NCBI GenBank assembly: GCA_016169945.1
Contig: JADLSH010000379.1
Span: forward strand, 434,001 to 498,000
Direction of reading: 5' to 3'
Source of the DNA: Trachythela sp. YZ-2020
Lineage: Eukaryota > Cnidaria > Anthozoa > Malacalcyonacea > Clavulariidae
Length of the DNA: 64,000 bases
The position numbers and the translations under genes are program-made. Position 1 is the first letter of the stretch; each line of letters starts with the position of its first letter. This document shows positions 1-10,153 of this stretch, in pieces. Below the pieces are notes generated by a model, which saw only the letters and a program-made list of their open reading frames with translations, did no database searches and was not told the origin of the DNA.

Positions 1-440
1 GTACCTATAAGTAGGAAGTCTTTATATTTTAGTTTATTGCATATAAAGCATCAATATATAGCCATCTGCCACTAAAAGCCTTTAATTTTTTGTGATGTAT
101 TTTTGTGTCATACTCTAAGTGAAATGCGTGTAAATAAATGTAGGAGCAACACATCTTGATATTCAAACATCGTTAAAAGTTTTTACCACTTATAAAAACT
201 TATTATTTATGCATAAGCATTTTAAACCTATCAAATCAATCATTTTATATATCGCATTCACTTTATACTGATAAAACATCTTTATTAATATTCTTTATAA
301 AAAGATCCACAGCATATTTTTTGTGAATTCGTTTAATAAACTCTGAATGCGAAGTTTTAAGTTCCAAAACGACTCGTGCACGTGCGTAGGCGGTAAAACA
401 GATGGCTTCGTCCATATGTCAACGAAAACAACTGCAGATG
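1..440 (+). repeat. Upstream flank of peptide gene 1, duplicated at 24.03-24.37 kb and 15.46-15.65 kb
   Basis: The stretch starting GTACCTATAAGTAGG matches the flank at about 24031, including TTTAGTTTATTGCATATAAA. The block around 235-380 (ATATATCGCATTCACTTTATACTG, then TTTATTAATATTCTTTATAAA) matches 24130-24260 and 15475-15600. The duplicated unit therefore carries several hundred bases of upstream DNA, probably including regulatory sequence. No coding sequence is seen here. Confidence 0.7.
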
Positions 441-441
441 G

Positions 442-500
442 TATAAAAGTCAGGTCGAACATTCAGTATTTCATTGTGTTCGAAAGTGAGCAATATTAAA
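442..500 (+). promoter_or_regulatory. TATA core promoter and 5' leader of secreted peptide gene 1
   Basis: TATAAAAG at 442-449 is followed about 30 bp later by an initiator-like TCATTG (471-476). The block downstream of the TATA box (GTCAGGTCGAACATTCAG, then TTCATTGTGTTCGAAAGTGAGCA) recurs almost unchanged at 24378-24435. It recurs in weaker form upstream of the copies at 51.3 kb (minus, around 51715-51775) and 19.6 kb (minus), and as a trace at 58.16 kb. Conservation outside the coding region marks it as the core promoter of the family. The start site itself is inferred. Confidence 0.75.
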
Positions 501-548
501 ATATCATTCTGCTAAATATAAAGTTTGAGAAGCTGCTGTTGAAAAGTC

Positions 549-791
549 ATGGCATTGTGTAAGAATTTCTTGGTCGTCTTGCTTGTGTTGTCTACCATCA
601 ACCTGTGTTTGGCGAAGCCGAGGTGGATTTGGCTCCGTGAAGAAGAGATGAATGACGGGGATTTGAACGATGAAAGAATTGAAAAGAAGAACGAGAATTT
701 GATAAAAGAATGGAAGAAAAATTATGATCGTTCAGACACCCAACCAACAACTGAATGCATCGTACCATATTGTGCGGTTACGGGAAAATGA
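549..791 (+). CDS. Small secreted cysteine-loop peptide precursor, copy 1 (KPRWIWLRE type)
   Basis: An 80-residue precursor of a family I do not recognise by name. Residues 1-22 form a clear signal peptide (MALCKN, a hydrophobic Leu/Val core, CLA cleavage), leaving a mature start KPRWIWLREEE. The middle is acidic, charged and probably unstructured, with Lys-Lys pairs at 46-47 and 56-57. The C-terminus holds C70 and C75 (CIVPYC, a four-residue loop) and ends in AVTGK. Lys removal would expose a Gly usable for amidation. I infer a neuropeptide-like precursor that yields a cyclic, perhaps amidated peptide. An alternative is a defensive or epithelial peptide. The start ATG lies about 80 bp downstream of the inferred start site, with no intron needed. 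Paralogues occur at 24486, 16310, 51293, 55045 and 58255. Confidence 0.85.
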   Translation: MALCKNFLVVLLVLSTINLCLAKPRWIWLREEEMNDGDLNDERIEKKNENLIKEWKKNYDRSDTQPTTECIVPYCAVTGK

Positions 792-899
792 CACAAAATA
801 ACTTTAACTGATTTCTATATATTAATATCGTACAGTAATTATATAAACTATTAATGACATATCAGTGTATGGAAAATACGCAAAATATTTAAATAGTAA

Positions 900-1610
900 A
901 TAATTGGGGAATCAAGAAAGCTGAAACTGAGTACGTAATATTTTTGTTTGTCAGCGGTCCTGAGCCGAAATTCGGTACATTTCGGTACGAAATGGATTGC
1001 GCCTGCGAGTCTTCTATATACGGTAGTTTGCACCTATAAAGCTGGTGTTTAACATGTTAGTTGTATGTCATTATAACAAGTATTCATAACAAATTTAAAG
1101 TCGATACAATTATTTCCTCTCGTGTTGGCGTAATCTCTCTAATAAGCCCCCCTCTTAAAAAGCCCCCCTCTCAAAAAAGCCCCCTCTCTAATAAGCCCCC
1201 CTTTTTAGATGAAGAAATTTATTAACCCCCCCTCTCTAATAACCCTCCCCCTCTACTACCCCCTCATTTTACACAAAACACAAGTGTTTTGATAAGATTT
1301 TTCTATTTTCTTTACACATTGTACCGTGCTTGAACAAAATTATATCATTTTACGGAAAAATAAATAAGCCCCCTCTCTCCAATAAGCCCCCCCCCAGAGA
1401 ATGGTAAGAGGGTTTTAATAATTAATATTGCTGACATCAGCATTATTCGATTTTTTTAAACCTAACGCGAAAAACTCAATTTAGCTTTTAAAAGCAATAT
1501 ATAGTGGCATACAGAATATATATAGAACAGAATATATGTGTAATAAAACACATATTTTATTGAGCATTTGTTTTCTGGCGGCCATGTTGGATGGCATATT
1601 GTGACTGACT
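900..1610. repeat. Relic of a fold-back element, split by a C-rich low-complexity insert
   Basis: TTGTATGTCATTATAACAAG (near 1062), the adjoining bases to 1110 and the stretch at 1490-1600 (GCGGCCATGTTGGATGG) match the intact fold-back element at 27.7-28.15 kb. Between them, 1131-1400 is a run of AATAAGCCCCCCTCTCT-like units. No coding sequence is apparent. Confidence 0.5.
1131..1400 (+). repeat. C-rich degenerate repeat (AATAAGCCCCCCTCTCT-like)
   Basis: AAGCCCCCCTCT-type units recur about ten times, interrupted at 1265-1360 by unrelated AT-rich sequence. The origin is unknown and no gene is seen. Confidence 0.6.
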
Positions 1611-1664
1611 CGGGTGGCAAATTCAGGTAATATACTCATGACGCACACGAATATATTTCTCTTT

Positions 1665-1850
1665 GATCCTGACCTCAATCCTGACCTCAATCCTGACCTC
1701 AATCCTGACCTCAATCCTGACCTCAATCCTGACCTCAATCCTGACCTCAATCCTGACCTCAATCCTGACCTCAATCCTGACCTCAATCCTGACCTCAATC
1801 CCAATCCCGACCCCAATCCCGACCCCAATCCCGACTCCAATCCCTAACTC
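1665..1850 (+). repeat. 12-bp minisatellite (ATCCTGACCTCA)
   Basis: About eleven near-perfect copies of a 12-bp unit are followed by variant units (ATCCCGACCCCA). Because 12 is divisible by three, three frames stay open and give repetitive peptides (for example DLNP). I regard these as artefacts. Confidence 0.9.
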
Positions 1851-2274
1851 TATTGTGCGCGTAACATGAGCATATTACGCAAATTCAGTCGAGTTCTAGA
1901 CATGCTAATACAACAAACTATACACCAAAATGCTTTTCGTTGCTCAAGAATTCATTCTAGAGAGATATAGCTTCAGTTGTTTTATATCCCGGCAATTTTT
2001 AATGAGCTTGGGACTAAGATTTATGCATAACGACACCAATTTTACTTCTTAGCTTATTTAACTTGATTTTGTACTTATAATGTTACACAGATTATAACTT
2101 ATAAATTTTAACTTAGTTTTTATAGTAGTACAATGTTACATGGGATAATTGTAACTCTGTTTGTATTTTTAATTTTTATTCTTTGTTACACAGTCCCTTT
2201 TGAAAACCACACTATGTGACATAGGCCACCTGTATAAATAATTTTATTATATATATGTATATATATTTAAAAAA

Positions 2275-2815
2275 CTCATTAATAATTCATGAGGAAAACA
2301 CAAAAGAAAAATCATGTGATCAAAAATCCTCCTGATTTACATGAACTTTAGCTTCGATTTTCTCGGCTTATAGACAACGTTATTTTTCAAAATTACTACG
2401 CCAACGAACTTACCAAATGGTGATCGTTTTTTAAGTTATTCAAAACACTCGCACTCCGCTTCGCCTCGCGTTTTATATCTGATAAAACACTGCTGCTCAT
2501 GTTTTAAATATTACATATATATTTAAGTAATATATCATACACGAGAAGGAGTTTATTATAGTGATTTGAAACACCGAAAAGTGTGTTGAAAAACAAGGCG
2601 CTAGCCGAGTTTTTTAACATACTTTGAGGTGTTTTTAAATCACTATAATAAACGACTTCGAGTGTATGATATAGCTTCTCAAACAAACCAGTATTTAAAG
2701 AGAAATTCAACGCGAAAGTTGAGTTAATTTATGGGTGTTTATTACCGTGGTATCAAGACAACGATACGGTGGTGATTTCCTTTGTGTTTCGCTCATGAAT
2801 TATTAATGAGTTTGA
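2275..2815. mobile_element. Fold-back MITE with an inner palindrome
   Basis: The outer ends are inverted copies of CTCATTAATAATTCATGAGG (2275) and TCATGAATTATTAATGAG (2795). Inside, an inverted pair around 2530-2680 (TTTATTATAGTGATTTGAAA against AAATCACTATAATAAAC) surrounds a short spacer. Related ends occur at 11525-11780 and 32390-32710. No transposase is encoded. Confidence 0.65.
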
Positions 2816-2835
2816 GAAATATATATATATATATA

Positions 2836-2992
2836 TATAGATTTTCGCTTACCTCAAAACTGGTCTGCAACAGGCTGTGTCATCTGTAAAAGAATCATCA
2901 GGCAGAAACTCATTAATTAATTATTAATGAGTTTTTTTACAGATGAAACAGCCTGTTGCAGACCAGTTTTGAGGTAAGCGAAAATCTATAAT
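2836..2992. mobile_element. Palindromic fold-back MITE
   Basis: TAGATTTTCGCTTACCTCAA (2838) and its reverse complement ending near 2990 enclose inverted copies of CTGGTCTGCAACAGGCTGT. The two arms cover most of the 155-bp element. A partial relative of one arm lies at 3575-3640 (TTTTCGCTTACCTCACTTTA). Confidence 0.75.
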
Positions 2993-3207
2993 TTGCTCTA
3001 ACTATATGTTGTCGAGCACTCTTTGCGTTTCGTAGACCTAAACCTACACGTATATATATAGTGACTTTATTTTAAGTAAACAAAACAATTATAAAGCTCT
3101 ACCAATACCAGGTGTTGAGCACTCTTCAAGCTGTGCATTAATACTTTGTTTTTTAAAGTATTATTATAACTACTATTATTATTATTATATATATATATAT
3201 ATATTAT

Positions 3208-3490
3208 ATACAGCCAATTCAAAAAAGGTTGTCCTTCAAAATATCTTAAACCTTAAACATTGAGCGCGCAAGGTATGACGGGTATTACTTATTTGGAGCC
3301 TTAGATTGGACATTAGCTTAGTAAACCAAATATCCCTACATCGTAAGTGTTTATTATATGCCCTTGCATTGTTACAAAGCACATTTCCCGAGTTAAAGGA
3401 TCTAAATAGGAAGTTATCCATCATCCCTTGCGCGCTCAATGTTTAAGGTTTCAGATTTTTGAAGGACAACCTTTTTTGAATTGGCTGTAT
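3208..3490. mobile_element. MITE with long terminal inverted repeats in a TA-rich site
   Basis: CAGCCAATTCAAAAAAGGTT near 3210 is mirrored by AACCTTTTTTGAATTGGCTG near 3470-3489. The inverted repeats extend inward through TTGTCCTTCAAAA and AAACATTGAGCGCGCAAGG, giving arms of about 60 bp. It sits in a TATATA tract, consistent with TA target preference (Tc1/mariner-like), but it encodes no transposase. Confidence 0.75.
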
Positions 3491-3641
3491 ATATATGTGT
3501 GTGAGCGTGTCTTGGTTCACGAAATGCATGCCAAAGAGTGCTCGATATTATATATATAGACAGAGCAAATATAATTTTCGCTTACCTCACTTTATCCACT
3601 ACAGCCTGTTTCACACGCAATAAGCGATCATCAAGTGGCGA

Positions 3642-3642
<1 letters not shown>

Positions 3643-3694
<52 letters not shown>
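3643..3694. repeat. (AT)n microsatellite
   Basis: An uninterrupted AT dinucleotide run of about 50 bp. From 3700 to 4210 I see only unannotatable repeat-like sequence. The segment GAAAACGGCACTTCG (near 4041) recurs at 39569, downstream of receptor 3. Confidence 0.95.
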
Positions 3695-3698
<4 letters not shown>

Positions 3699-4214
3699 AA
3701 ATCTGCAGACATGCATGTTTCGCCGTTCAACGGCTCGTCAGTGCAGCTTGTAACGAAGTCTAGATGCGAGTGACTTCGTATTTATACACCACACTCCTGC
3801 CCCCACCAAGCGCATGTGGTACAATACTCAGACACACGCGCACCCAGACATGCGTGAAGTGTCTTGGGGCCAGAGTGCTCAAACGACCACAAGGGAAGTG
3901 AGCTTTTGCATTATAGCTTATTAGCCACCAATTAACCTCACAGAGTGCTCATGTTACTTTGTGCCATAACTGGCCCTGCCACAATGGGCAGATCAATATA
4001 TATATTATATAACTCTCGTGAGTATTTCGCAAGATATATGCGAAAACGGCACTTCGGCAAAATCCACGATAAAGGCGGATTATGTAGCATGACTTAATAT
4101 TCTCGCGTGACTACACGAGCCGAATACACGCAGTGAATGACTATATCATACTGTAATCTATAACACTAAAATACAGATAAAACAAATGTAATGAACGTGC
4201 CATTGTATTTCTGA

Positions 4215-5228
4215 TCACATCGGTTGATCAGCGTTGTGATGCATAGGTGGTGACTGCTCCAAAGAGCACCTTTTACTTTTTGCAGGCGATGTCTCTGATG
4301 TTCTTTGACTTCGCAAAGAGAACGCGTTTGTCAACTTCGACATCGTTGTTCTCTTCGGAGAACCACTCTTGTTTTTACTTTTACCAACGAAGGCGAGCAA
4401 GGTTTGCCTGTAGTTTGGTAGACGCAGCGAATATATAATTGGGTTAGCCGCGAAATTGAGGAGGGCAATTGGTGCGTAGCAATAGGAGAGGTATCGCGTT
4501 ATTTTGAGGGTTTTACCTTGACCAAAGTATCCCGATCTTGCCAAGAACTCTAGTTGTCGCAATAGGAAAAACGGAAAGGCAGTGAGAAAGAGAATCAGTG
4601 TAAGAATGATTACAGTTTTTGCGAGAATCCTGTTCTTGTTATTTTGAGCGTTTCCAACTCTACGTCCACTTCTAATAATCTCGACGGTAACTTGGATATT
4701 TAAGACAACTTGAACAATGAGTGCGATTTGTAGTACGGCTATACGAGTTGCATTAATTTTATAGCTCACTACAGGAAGGAAATGACGGTAGGCGAGTTGA
4801 CTGAGACCCAATACAAATGCGAAGAGCCAAACTGCTATGCCAGCTAATGCGATCTTTCGTGTTGTGAACCAATAACGTCTTCTCAGTGGGAATTTTGTGA
4901 TCAAGAAAATTTGCACTGTGAAGAATGTTAATATTAGAAACGAAGCGGAAATACTAAAGCCCCAGCCAAACTGAATAATCGCAATGTATAACTCGTTTTC
5001 TTGAATGACTTTGAACTGTCCCTCTACACAGAACCACGATACACATGAAATTAAGTCGGCAATTGCCAGGTTGAGAATGGTTATCCATGGTCCTTTGCGA
5101 AGTACTTTCAAAGGATCGATAGCCATGGCGATGATCACAACAAAGTTGAGCAGGGCGCCCAATGCTGCCACAGATATAATGGTTGTTTTTATTATTTCCG
5201 CTTCTTCCTTGCTAAGAAGATACCATTC
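4215..5228 (-). CDS. Receptor 1, exon 2: divergent class A 7TM GPCR
   Basis: This exon gives 337 residues carrying the whole 7TM core. TM1 is at about 12-36 (conserved Asn28), TM2 48-68 (LAIAD, Asp58), TM3 81-110, TM4 124-145 (Trp134), TM5 162-185, TM6 203-224 (TAFP, Pro219) and TM7 245-268 (NPIIY 262-266). The Ser/Thr/Lys-rich tail carries SP sites. DRY is replaced by QIF (106-108) and the helix-6 toggle Trp by Ala. The Cys pair of TM3 and loop 2 found in receptors 2 and 3 is absent (Ile85, Ser155). The exon start is placed after CTACACAG at 5229-5236 because receptors 2 and 3 have a matching acceptor in the same phase. Open frame further upstream is intron. The ligand is unknown; signalling at the plasma membrane is inferred from the fold. 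Confidence 0.93.
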   Translation of the reverse strand, partial: EWYLLSKEEAEIIKTTIISVAALGALLNFVVIIAMAIDPLKVLRKGPWITILNLAIADLISCVSWFCVEGQFKVIQENELYIAIIQFGWGFSISASFLILTFFTVQIFLITKFPLRRRYWFTTRKIALAGIAVWLFAFVLGLSQLAYRHFLPVVSYKINATRIAVLQIALIVQVVLNIQVTVEIIRSGRRVGNAQNNKNRILAKTVIILTLILFLTAFPFFLLRQLEFLARSGYFGQGKTLKITRYLSYCYAPIALLNFAANPIIYSLRLPNYRQTLLAFVGKSKNKSGSPKRTTMSKLTNAFSLRSQRTSETSPAKSKRCSLEQSPPMHHNADQPM

Positions 5229-5519
5229 CTGTGTAGATATAATAGAATAAGGCTGTAAGTTATTTGTATGTTTGATATGGTGATAATATAATAATTGTTT
5301 TTGTTTGTAGAAATGACCACGTCTATAACCTCCTTTCACCTGGGTTTGTTTGTGTAATGTTTGTTTGTCTGTGAACACGATAATTTAGAAAGATATCAAA
5401 CATCTAAATACAAAAATTTGTGGAGCTAATGGCCATTGACTAGAGACAGATCGATTAAATTTTGGTTCAATTTGGATAAAAATAGGATGAGCTAATTACA
5501 AATGTTTGTGTCTTGCCTT

Positions 5520-7400
5520 TTTAAGAACTGAATGCATAACTTAGTGCATTTATAATTCATGCCTGACCGAGGTATACAGTCTCTGGGTGCTCCTTTAGTT
5601 AGCCTTTAATTATACATTTTTAAGAACTGAATGCATAATTAATGCATGTATAATTCAAGCATGACCGAGGTATACAGTCTCTGGGTGCTCCTTTAGTTAG
5701 CCTTTAATTATACATTTTTAAGAACTGAATGCATAATTAATGCATGTATAATTCAAGCATGACCGAGGTATACAGTCTCTGAGTGCTCCTTTAGTTAGCC
5801 TTTAGTTATACATTTTTAAGAACTGAATGCATAATTAATGCATGTATAATTCATGCCTGACCGAGGTATACAGTCTCTGAGTGCTCCTTTAGTTAGCCTT
5901 TAGTTATACATTTTTAAGAACTGAATGCATAATTAATGCATGTATAATTCAAGCCTGGCCGAGGTATACAGTCTCTGAGTGCTCCTTTAGTTAACCTTTA
6001 ATTATACATTTTTAAGAACTGAATGCGTAATTAATGCATGTATAATTCATTACAAGATGTTTTTTTCTGCATCTCACTCGATTGGGGATGAGAAGAGAAG
6101 GTTTAGGGGGATGGATTTCACTCGATTGAAATATTATGATCATACATTTTTTAGACCTGAACGGGAACGGCTGCGAAAAATGCAACTCTAAGCCCTCCGA
6201 CAGGAATTGAATCTGCGGCCCTGCGATTCCGGTGCAGCGCTGCGATTCCGGTTCAATTGCTGTCGGAGGACTTAGAGTTGCATTTTTCGCAGCCGTTCCC
6301 GTTCAGGTCTAAAATATTGTATATAATATTTCACTCGAAATATCCATCCACCTAAACCTTCTACATGTATAATTCATGCCTGATGAAGGTATACAGTCTC
6401 TGAGTGCTCCTTTAGTTAGCCTTTAGTTATGCCTTTTTAAGAACTGAATGCATAATTAGTGCATGTATGATTCATGCCTGGCGGAGGTGTACAGTCTCTG
6501 AGTGCTCCTTTAGTTAGCCTTTAGTTATTCCTTATGAAGAACTGAATGCATAGTTAGTGCATGTATGATTCATGCCTGGCGGAGGTGTACAGTCTCTGAG
6601 TGCTCCTTTAGTTAGCCTTTAGTTATTCCTTATGAAGAACTGAATGCATAGTTAGTGCATGTATAATTCATGCCTGACGGAGGTGTACAGTCTCTGAGTG
6701 CTCCTTTAGTTAGCCTTTAGTTATTCCTTATGAAGAACTGAATGCATAGTTAGTGCATGTATAATTCATGCCTGACGGAGGTGTACAGTCTCTGAGTGCT
6801 CCTTTAGTTAGCCTTTAGTTATTCCTTATGAAGAACTGAATGCATAGTTAATGCATGTATAATTCATGCCTGACGGCGGGTATGCAGTCTCTGAGTGCTC
6901 CTTTAGTTAGCCTTTAGTTATTCCTTATGAAGAACTGAATGCATAATTAATGCATGTATAATTCATGCCTGGCGGAGGTGTACAGTCTCTGAGTGCTCCT
7001 TTAGTTAGCCTTTAGTTATTCCTTATGAAGAACTGAATGCATAATTAATGCATGTATAATTCATGCCTGACGGCGGGTATACAGTCTCTGAGTGCTCCTT
7101 TAGTTAGCCTTTAGTTATTCCTTATTAAGAACTGAATGCATAATTAATGCATGTATAATTCATGCCTGACGGAGGTGTACAGTCTCTGAGTGCTCCTTTA
7201 GTTAGCCTTTAGTTATTCCTTATGAAGAACTGAATGCATAGTTAGTGCATGTATAATTCATGCCTGACGGAGGTGTACAGTCTCTGAGTGCTCCTTTAGT
7301 TAGCCTTTAGTTATTCCTTATGAAGAACTGAATGCATAATTAATGCATGTATAATTCAAGCCTGACGGAGGTGTACAGTCTCTGAGTGCTCCTTTAGTTT
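5520..7400 (+). repeat. 98-bp minisatellite in the proposed intron of receptor 1
   Basis: About 16 copies of a 97-98 bp unit run head to tail. Each contains AAGAACTGAATGCATAATTA, then ATTCATGCCTGACGGAGG, TACAGTCTCTGAGTGCTCC and TTTAGTTAGCCTTTAGTTAT. The array is split into 5520-6050 and 6366-7400 by the tRNA-containing fold-back element. Units of the second block share derived changes (CTTATGAAG, GGAGGTGT), so that block expanded later. The paralogous intron of receptor 2 has only the first few bases of the unit (29700-29716). Confidence 0.95.
6052..6365. mobile_element. Fold-back element with tRNA-like arms, inserted in the minisatellite
   Basis: Inverted copies of TAGACCTGAACGGGAACGG, CTGCGAAAAATGCAACTCTA and TCCGACAGGAATTGAATC flank a short centre. 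The left terminus AAGATGTTTTTTTCTGCATC matches the complete copy at 36667-37073. The right terminus is truncated at CTTCTACAT. The arms contain the 3' half of a tRNA-like sequence (GGTTCAATT box B core), so it may derive from two opposed SINE heads. Confidence 0.8.
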
Positions 7401-7483
7401 ATTATTGCAAAGCTTTCGATCCGTAAGCCCAGTGTTATTATTAGCATTGATGAAGATTCTGGTGTTTTCCCACCTGATGTTTT

Positions 7484-8304
7484 CAGGGGCGTAGCGAAGG
7501 TAATGTGTTTGGGGGGTGCATGCTTCAAATTTGGCGACAAAAGGGCGTGGTTCGGGTGCGATTTGGGCGTGGTTTACGATTGCGAAACTTTAATAAATAT
7601 ATCATTTGATAATAATTCAATGCAACATTCATATCCTACAATTTAACTTGTTCATGTTAAGGGGTCTGAACATTACTATTTACAGTGCGTTAAAACTTAC
7701 AACGGTTAGGTACACTCTGAATTACACGGGAGTTATTGCCTTTTCGTTACATTACTGAAGGCCTTATAGCTTCTGTTTTTAAGTTCGTTCAAATTAAATT
7801 TCAATAGGTTGCAAAAAAGGCTAGTAAATCGGATACCTCGCAGAAATATTTACACAGATATTATTATTGATAGTGATGTAGAGAAATTATCTATGTGCGT
7901 AATATTATGCTATCGAACCATGCATGCAGAAGCTAAATCCACTTGAATCTGTCCACACATCACTTTCCAAGCGCGCAGCCCGCCGTTGTTAATCAGATAT
8001 GACAGAGTAAGGTTAATTATTAATTCCGTGCGAACATGATATAGGAGGCTCTCAAAATTATGACCGCAATCAACTTTACCGCCATTTTGTCTGCATTTTC
8101 TGATTTCCCGACACTTTACCGCCGTTTTATTATTCTTCCGACAAAAATTTTCAGATTCCGACTCCGTTATTTTCAATTTTCTCTAAATAATATTGTACTA
8201 ACTAGATCTAGCCGTTCAATTTGTCGACAGAGCCCAAACTTGTTCCGCCCCAGGGGGTCTTGCACCGCCCCGGGCCCCTCCCCCCACCGTTCGCTACGCC
8301 CCTG
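7484..8304. mobile_element. Non-autonomous hAT-like transposon with target duplication
   Basis: The left end CAGGGGCGTAGCGAAGG (7484) and right end TTCGCTACGCCCCTG (ending 8304) are inverted repeats. They have the CAGNGGCGTAG start I associate with hAT elements. The flanks GATGTTTT (7476-7483) and GGTGTTTT (8305-8312) match at 7 of 8 positions, the 8-bp target duplication expected of hAT. The interior (about 820 bp) has no transposase. Confidence 0.8.
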
Positions 8305-8466
8305 GGTGTTTTCTACAGACCAAAATATTAGAAAAGAATAATATTCGGCTTGTGCAAGTGACGTCACATCTCGTGTGGCTTCCGACACTTTGGGTGGCAA
8401 ATTCCACCATTTCCATTGGACAAATTCAAGCTAATTAAAATGAAATCCAACATGACTGACAGTTAA

Positions 8467-10149
8467 AGTGCACCTCACCTCAAATTTTTTTTTGGCTTTA
8501 TCAAATCTTGGCATCATTTCTACTATATCCGTGAAATTTTTTTTTAATTTGGTCAAATCGTTCGGTTTTTATGGCGTTTTGAACTTAGCTTTCGATGGAC
8601 CTTGGCCGTCGTATTTTCTACCAAAAAGAGCCTGGGTCTAGCCCATTTTCTGACGTCACGCAAGGTAGTCGGCATTTAGCTTTGCTTGATCGGCTTGTAT
8701 TAATTCGCCATTTCGGCTTTGCTTGCCTTGAATCAATCGAAGTTTACACTGTTTTTTTCTGGCTATCATGTCTAACCATGTAACAGACCAGTACACAGGA
8801 TATATATAAGTGCTATATATGGATAGAGTCAGTTTTAGAAGAGCTATCTAACAATATGCCGCATTAAGCTATATATGTATAAAGACTAGTGTCTTATTTA
8901 GTTCGAGCACGTTGAAAATCCAACTTCGTACGCGTGTAGGCATCTAAAACTACAACTTGTTTACACTATATAGGTCACTGCTATATCTACCAAAAAATCG
9001 CCTTTTTCTGGGCTATCTTTTGGTATGAAGCACGAGAATATATCTTGAGGCGCGTCAAAAAAGTTTACCCCTACTCATTTACACACAATTAGTACACACG
9101 ATATATTTTCGTCGTTTGACCCGCGAAACATACATCGATTTTCGTGCACATTTCCTTGAGAACTACATACGTTCCATACATCTAAGATGCGTAGATCGAA
9201 AGATCTGTTCAAGAGAAACATTTTACGTACAGTTTTGTGCTTGTAGGTCTGATATTGACTGAGTTATGTCTTATGAAGCGATATCCAAATGGAATATTAC
9301 TCACACTTTCGCAGCGCCAATGTCACCGCGGCGCGAAATGAACTTAGTAAAATATATTTAAAGCTATTTTGTTGATAAACACATGTTTTATGCACGGGTA
9401 GAAAGCTGCAGGTATGACGAACACGTTCATAGTTGTTTCAAGGTTGTAGATGCAACATTTACAAAGTTATACGGGCTAATAGATCGGTTGTATATCTCTT
9501 TAATTAAACCGGTATCCGTTCTTTAAAGTCCTGCGCTTGAAAGCTGAAAACATACAAAATTTGTAGTGTTTGAATGGAAATACACAAGCTATATAGACAT
9601 ATCATACATGAAAATAAAGCTCTCTTCATGACGGGATAGCTATTGGTTATTTCAAGTTCGTTAGTTCATTATTTATCGAGTTATTCGCCCACCAGCAAAG
9701 TGTACTAAAATTCAATGGCACTAAGCTTCTAAAAAATACATAACCCGGCGAAACATACATCGATTTTCGTGCACATTTTCTTGAGAACTACACACATTCT
9801 ATGCATGTAAGATGCATAGATCGAAAGCTCTGATCAAGAGAAACATCTTACGCACAGTTTCGTGCTTGTAGGTCTGATATAAATGTAGATGGCCGACAGT
9901 ATACAGGGAATTAGTGCATGTGGGCCGAAAGTTTATTTTGACGAGTACCTTGTGTGACGTCACGAAATTTACTCGTTCCAGACTCCTCGTAACGACGGAC
10001 AAGGTCCATCAAAAAGTGCCTTTTTGCCAACTTTAAACTGCCATAAAAATCGAACGATTTGACCAAATAAATAAAAATTTTCACGGATACACTAGAAATG
10101 ATGCCAAGATTTGATATAGCCAAAAAAAAAATTTGGGGTGAGGTGCACT
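8467..10149. mobile_element. TTAA-flanked 1.7-kb inverted-repeat element (piggyBac-like target)
   Basis: TTAA (8463-8466) precedes AGTGCACCTCACC, and GGTGAGGTGCACT precedes TTAA (10150-10153). Homologous inverted sequence continues inward for about 200 bp (the region around TGCCAAGATTTGA, then TGACGTCACG). The interior holds a direct duplication of about 140 bp (9119-9256 and 9745-9880, sharing GCGAAACATACATCGATTTT). No transposase is detected. TTAA targeting is typical of piggyBac, but the terminal bases are not the classic CCC, so assignment is tentative. Confidence 0.75.
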
Positions 10150-10153
10150 TTAA

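Noticed and set aside
1481..1869. Repeat proteins (SGLR, NPDL, ILTS) on both strands
   Set aside because: Products of the 12-bp minisatellite.
5229..5378. Upstream 50 residues of the open frame of receptor 1
   Set aside because: They lie before a conserved acceptor, have no signal peptide, and the matching frame in receptor 2 contains TAG.
5520..7400. CRISPR-like array
   Set aside because: Units are contiguous with no unique spacers, in a eukaryotic intron.
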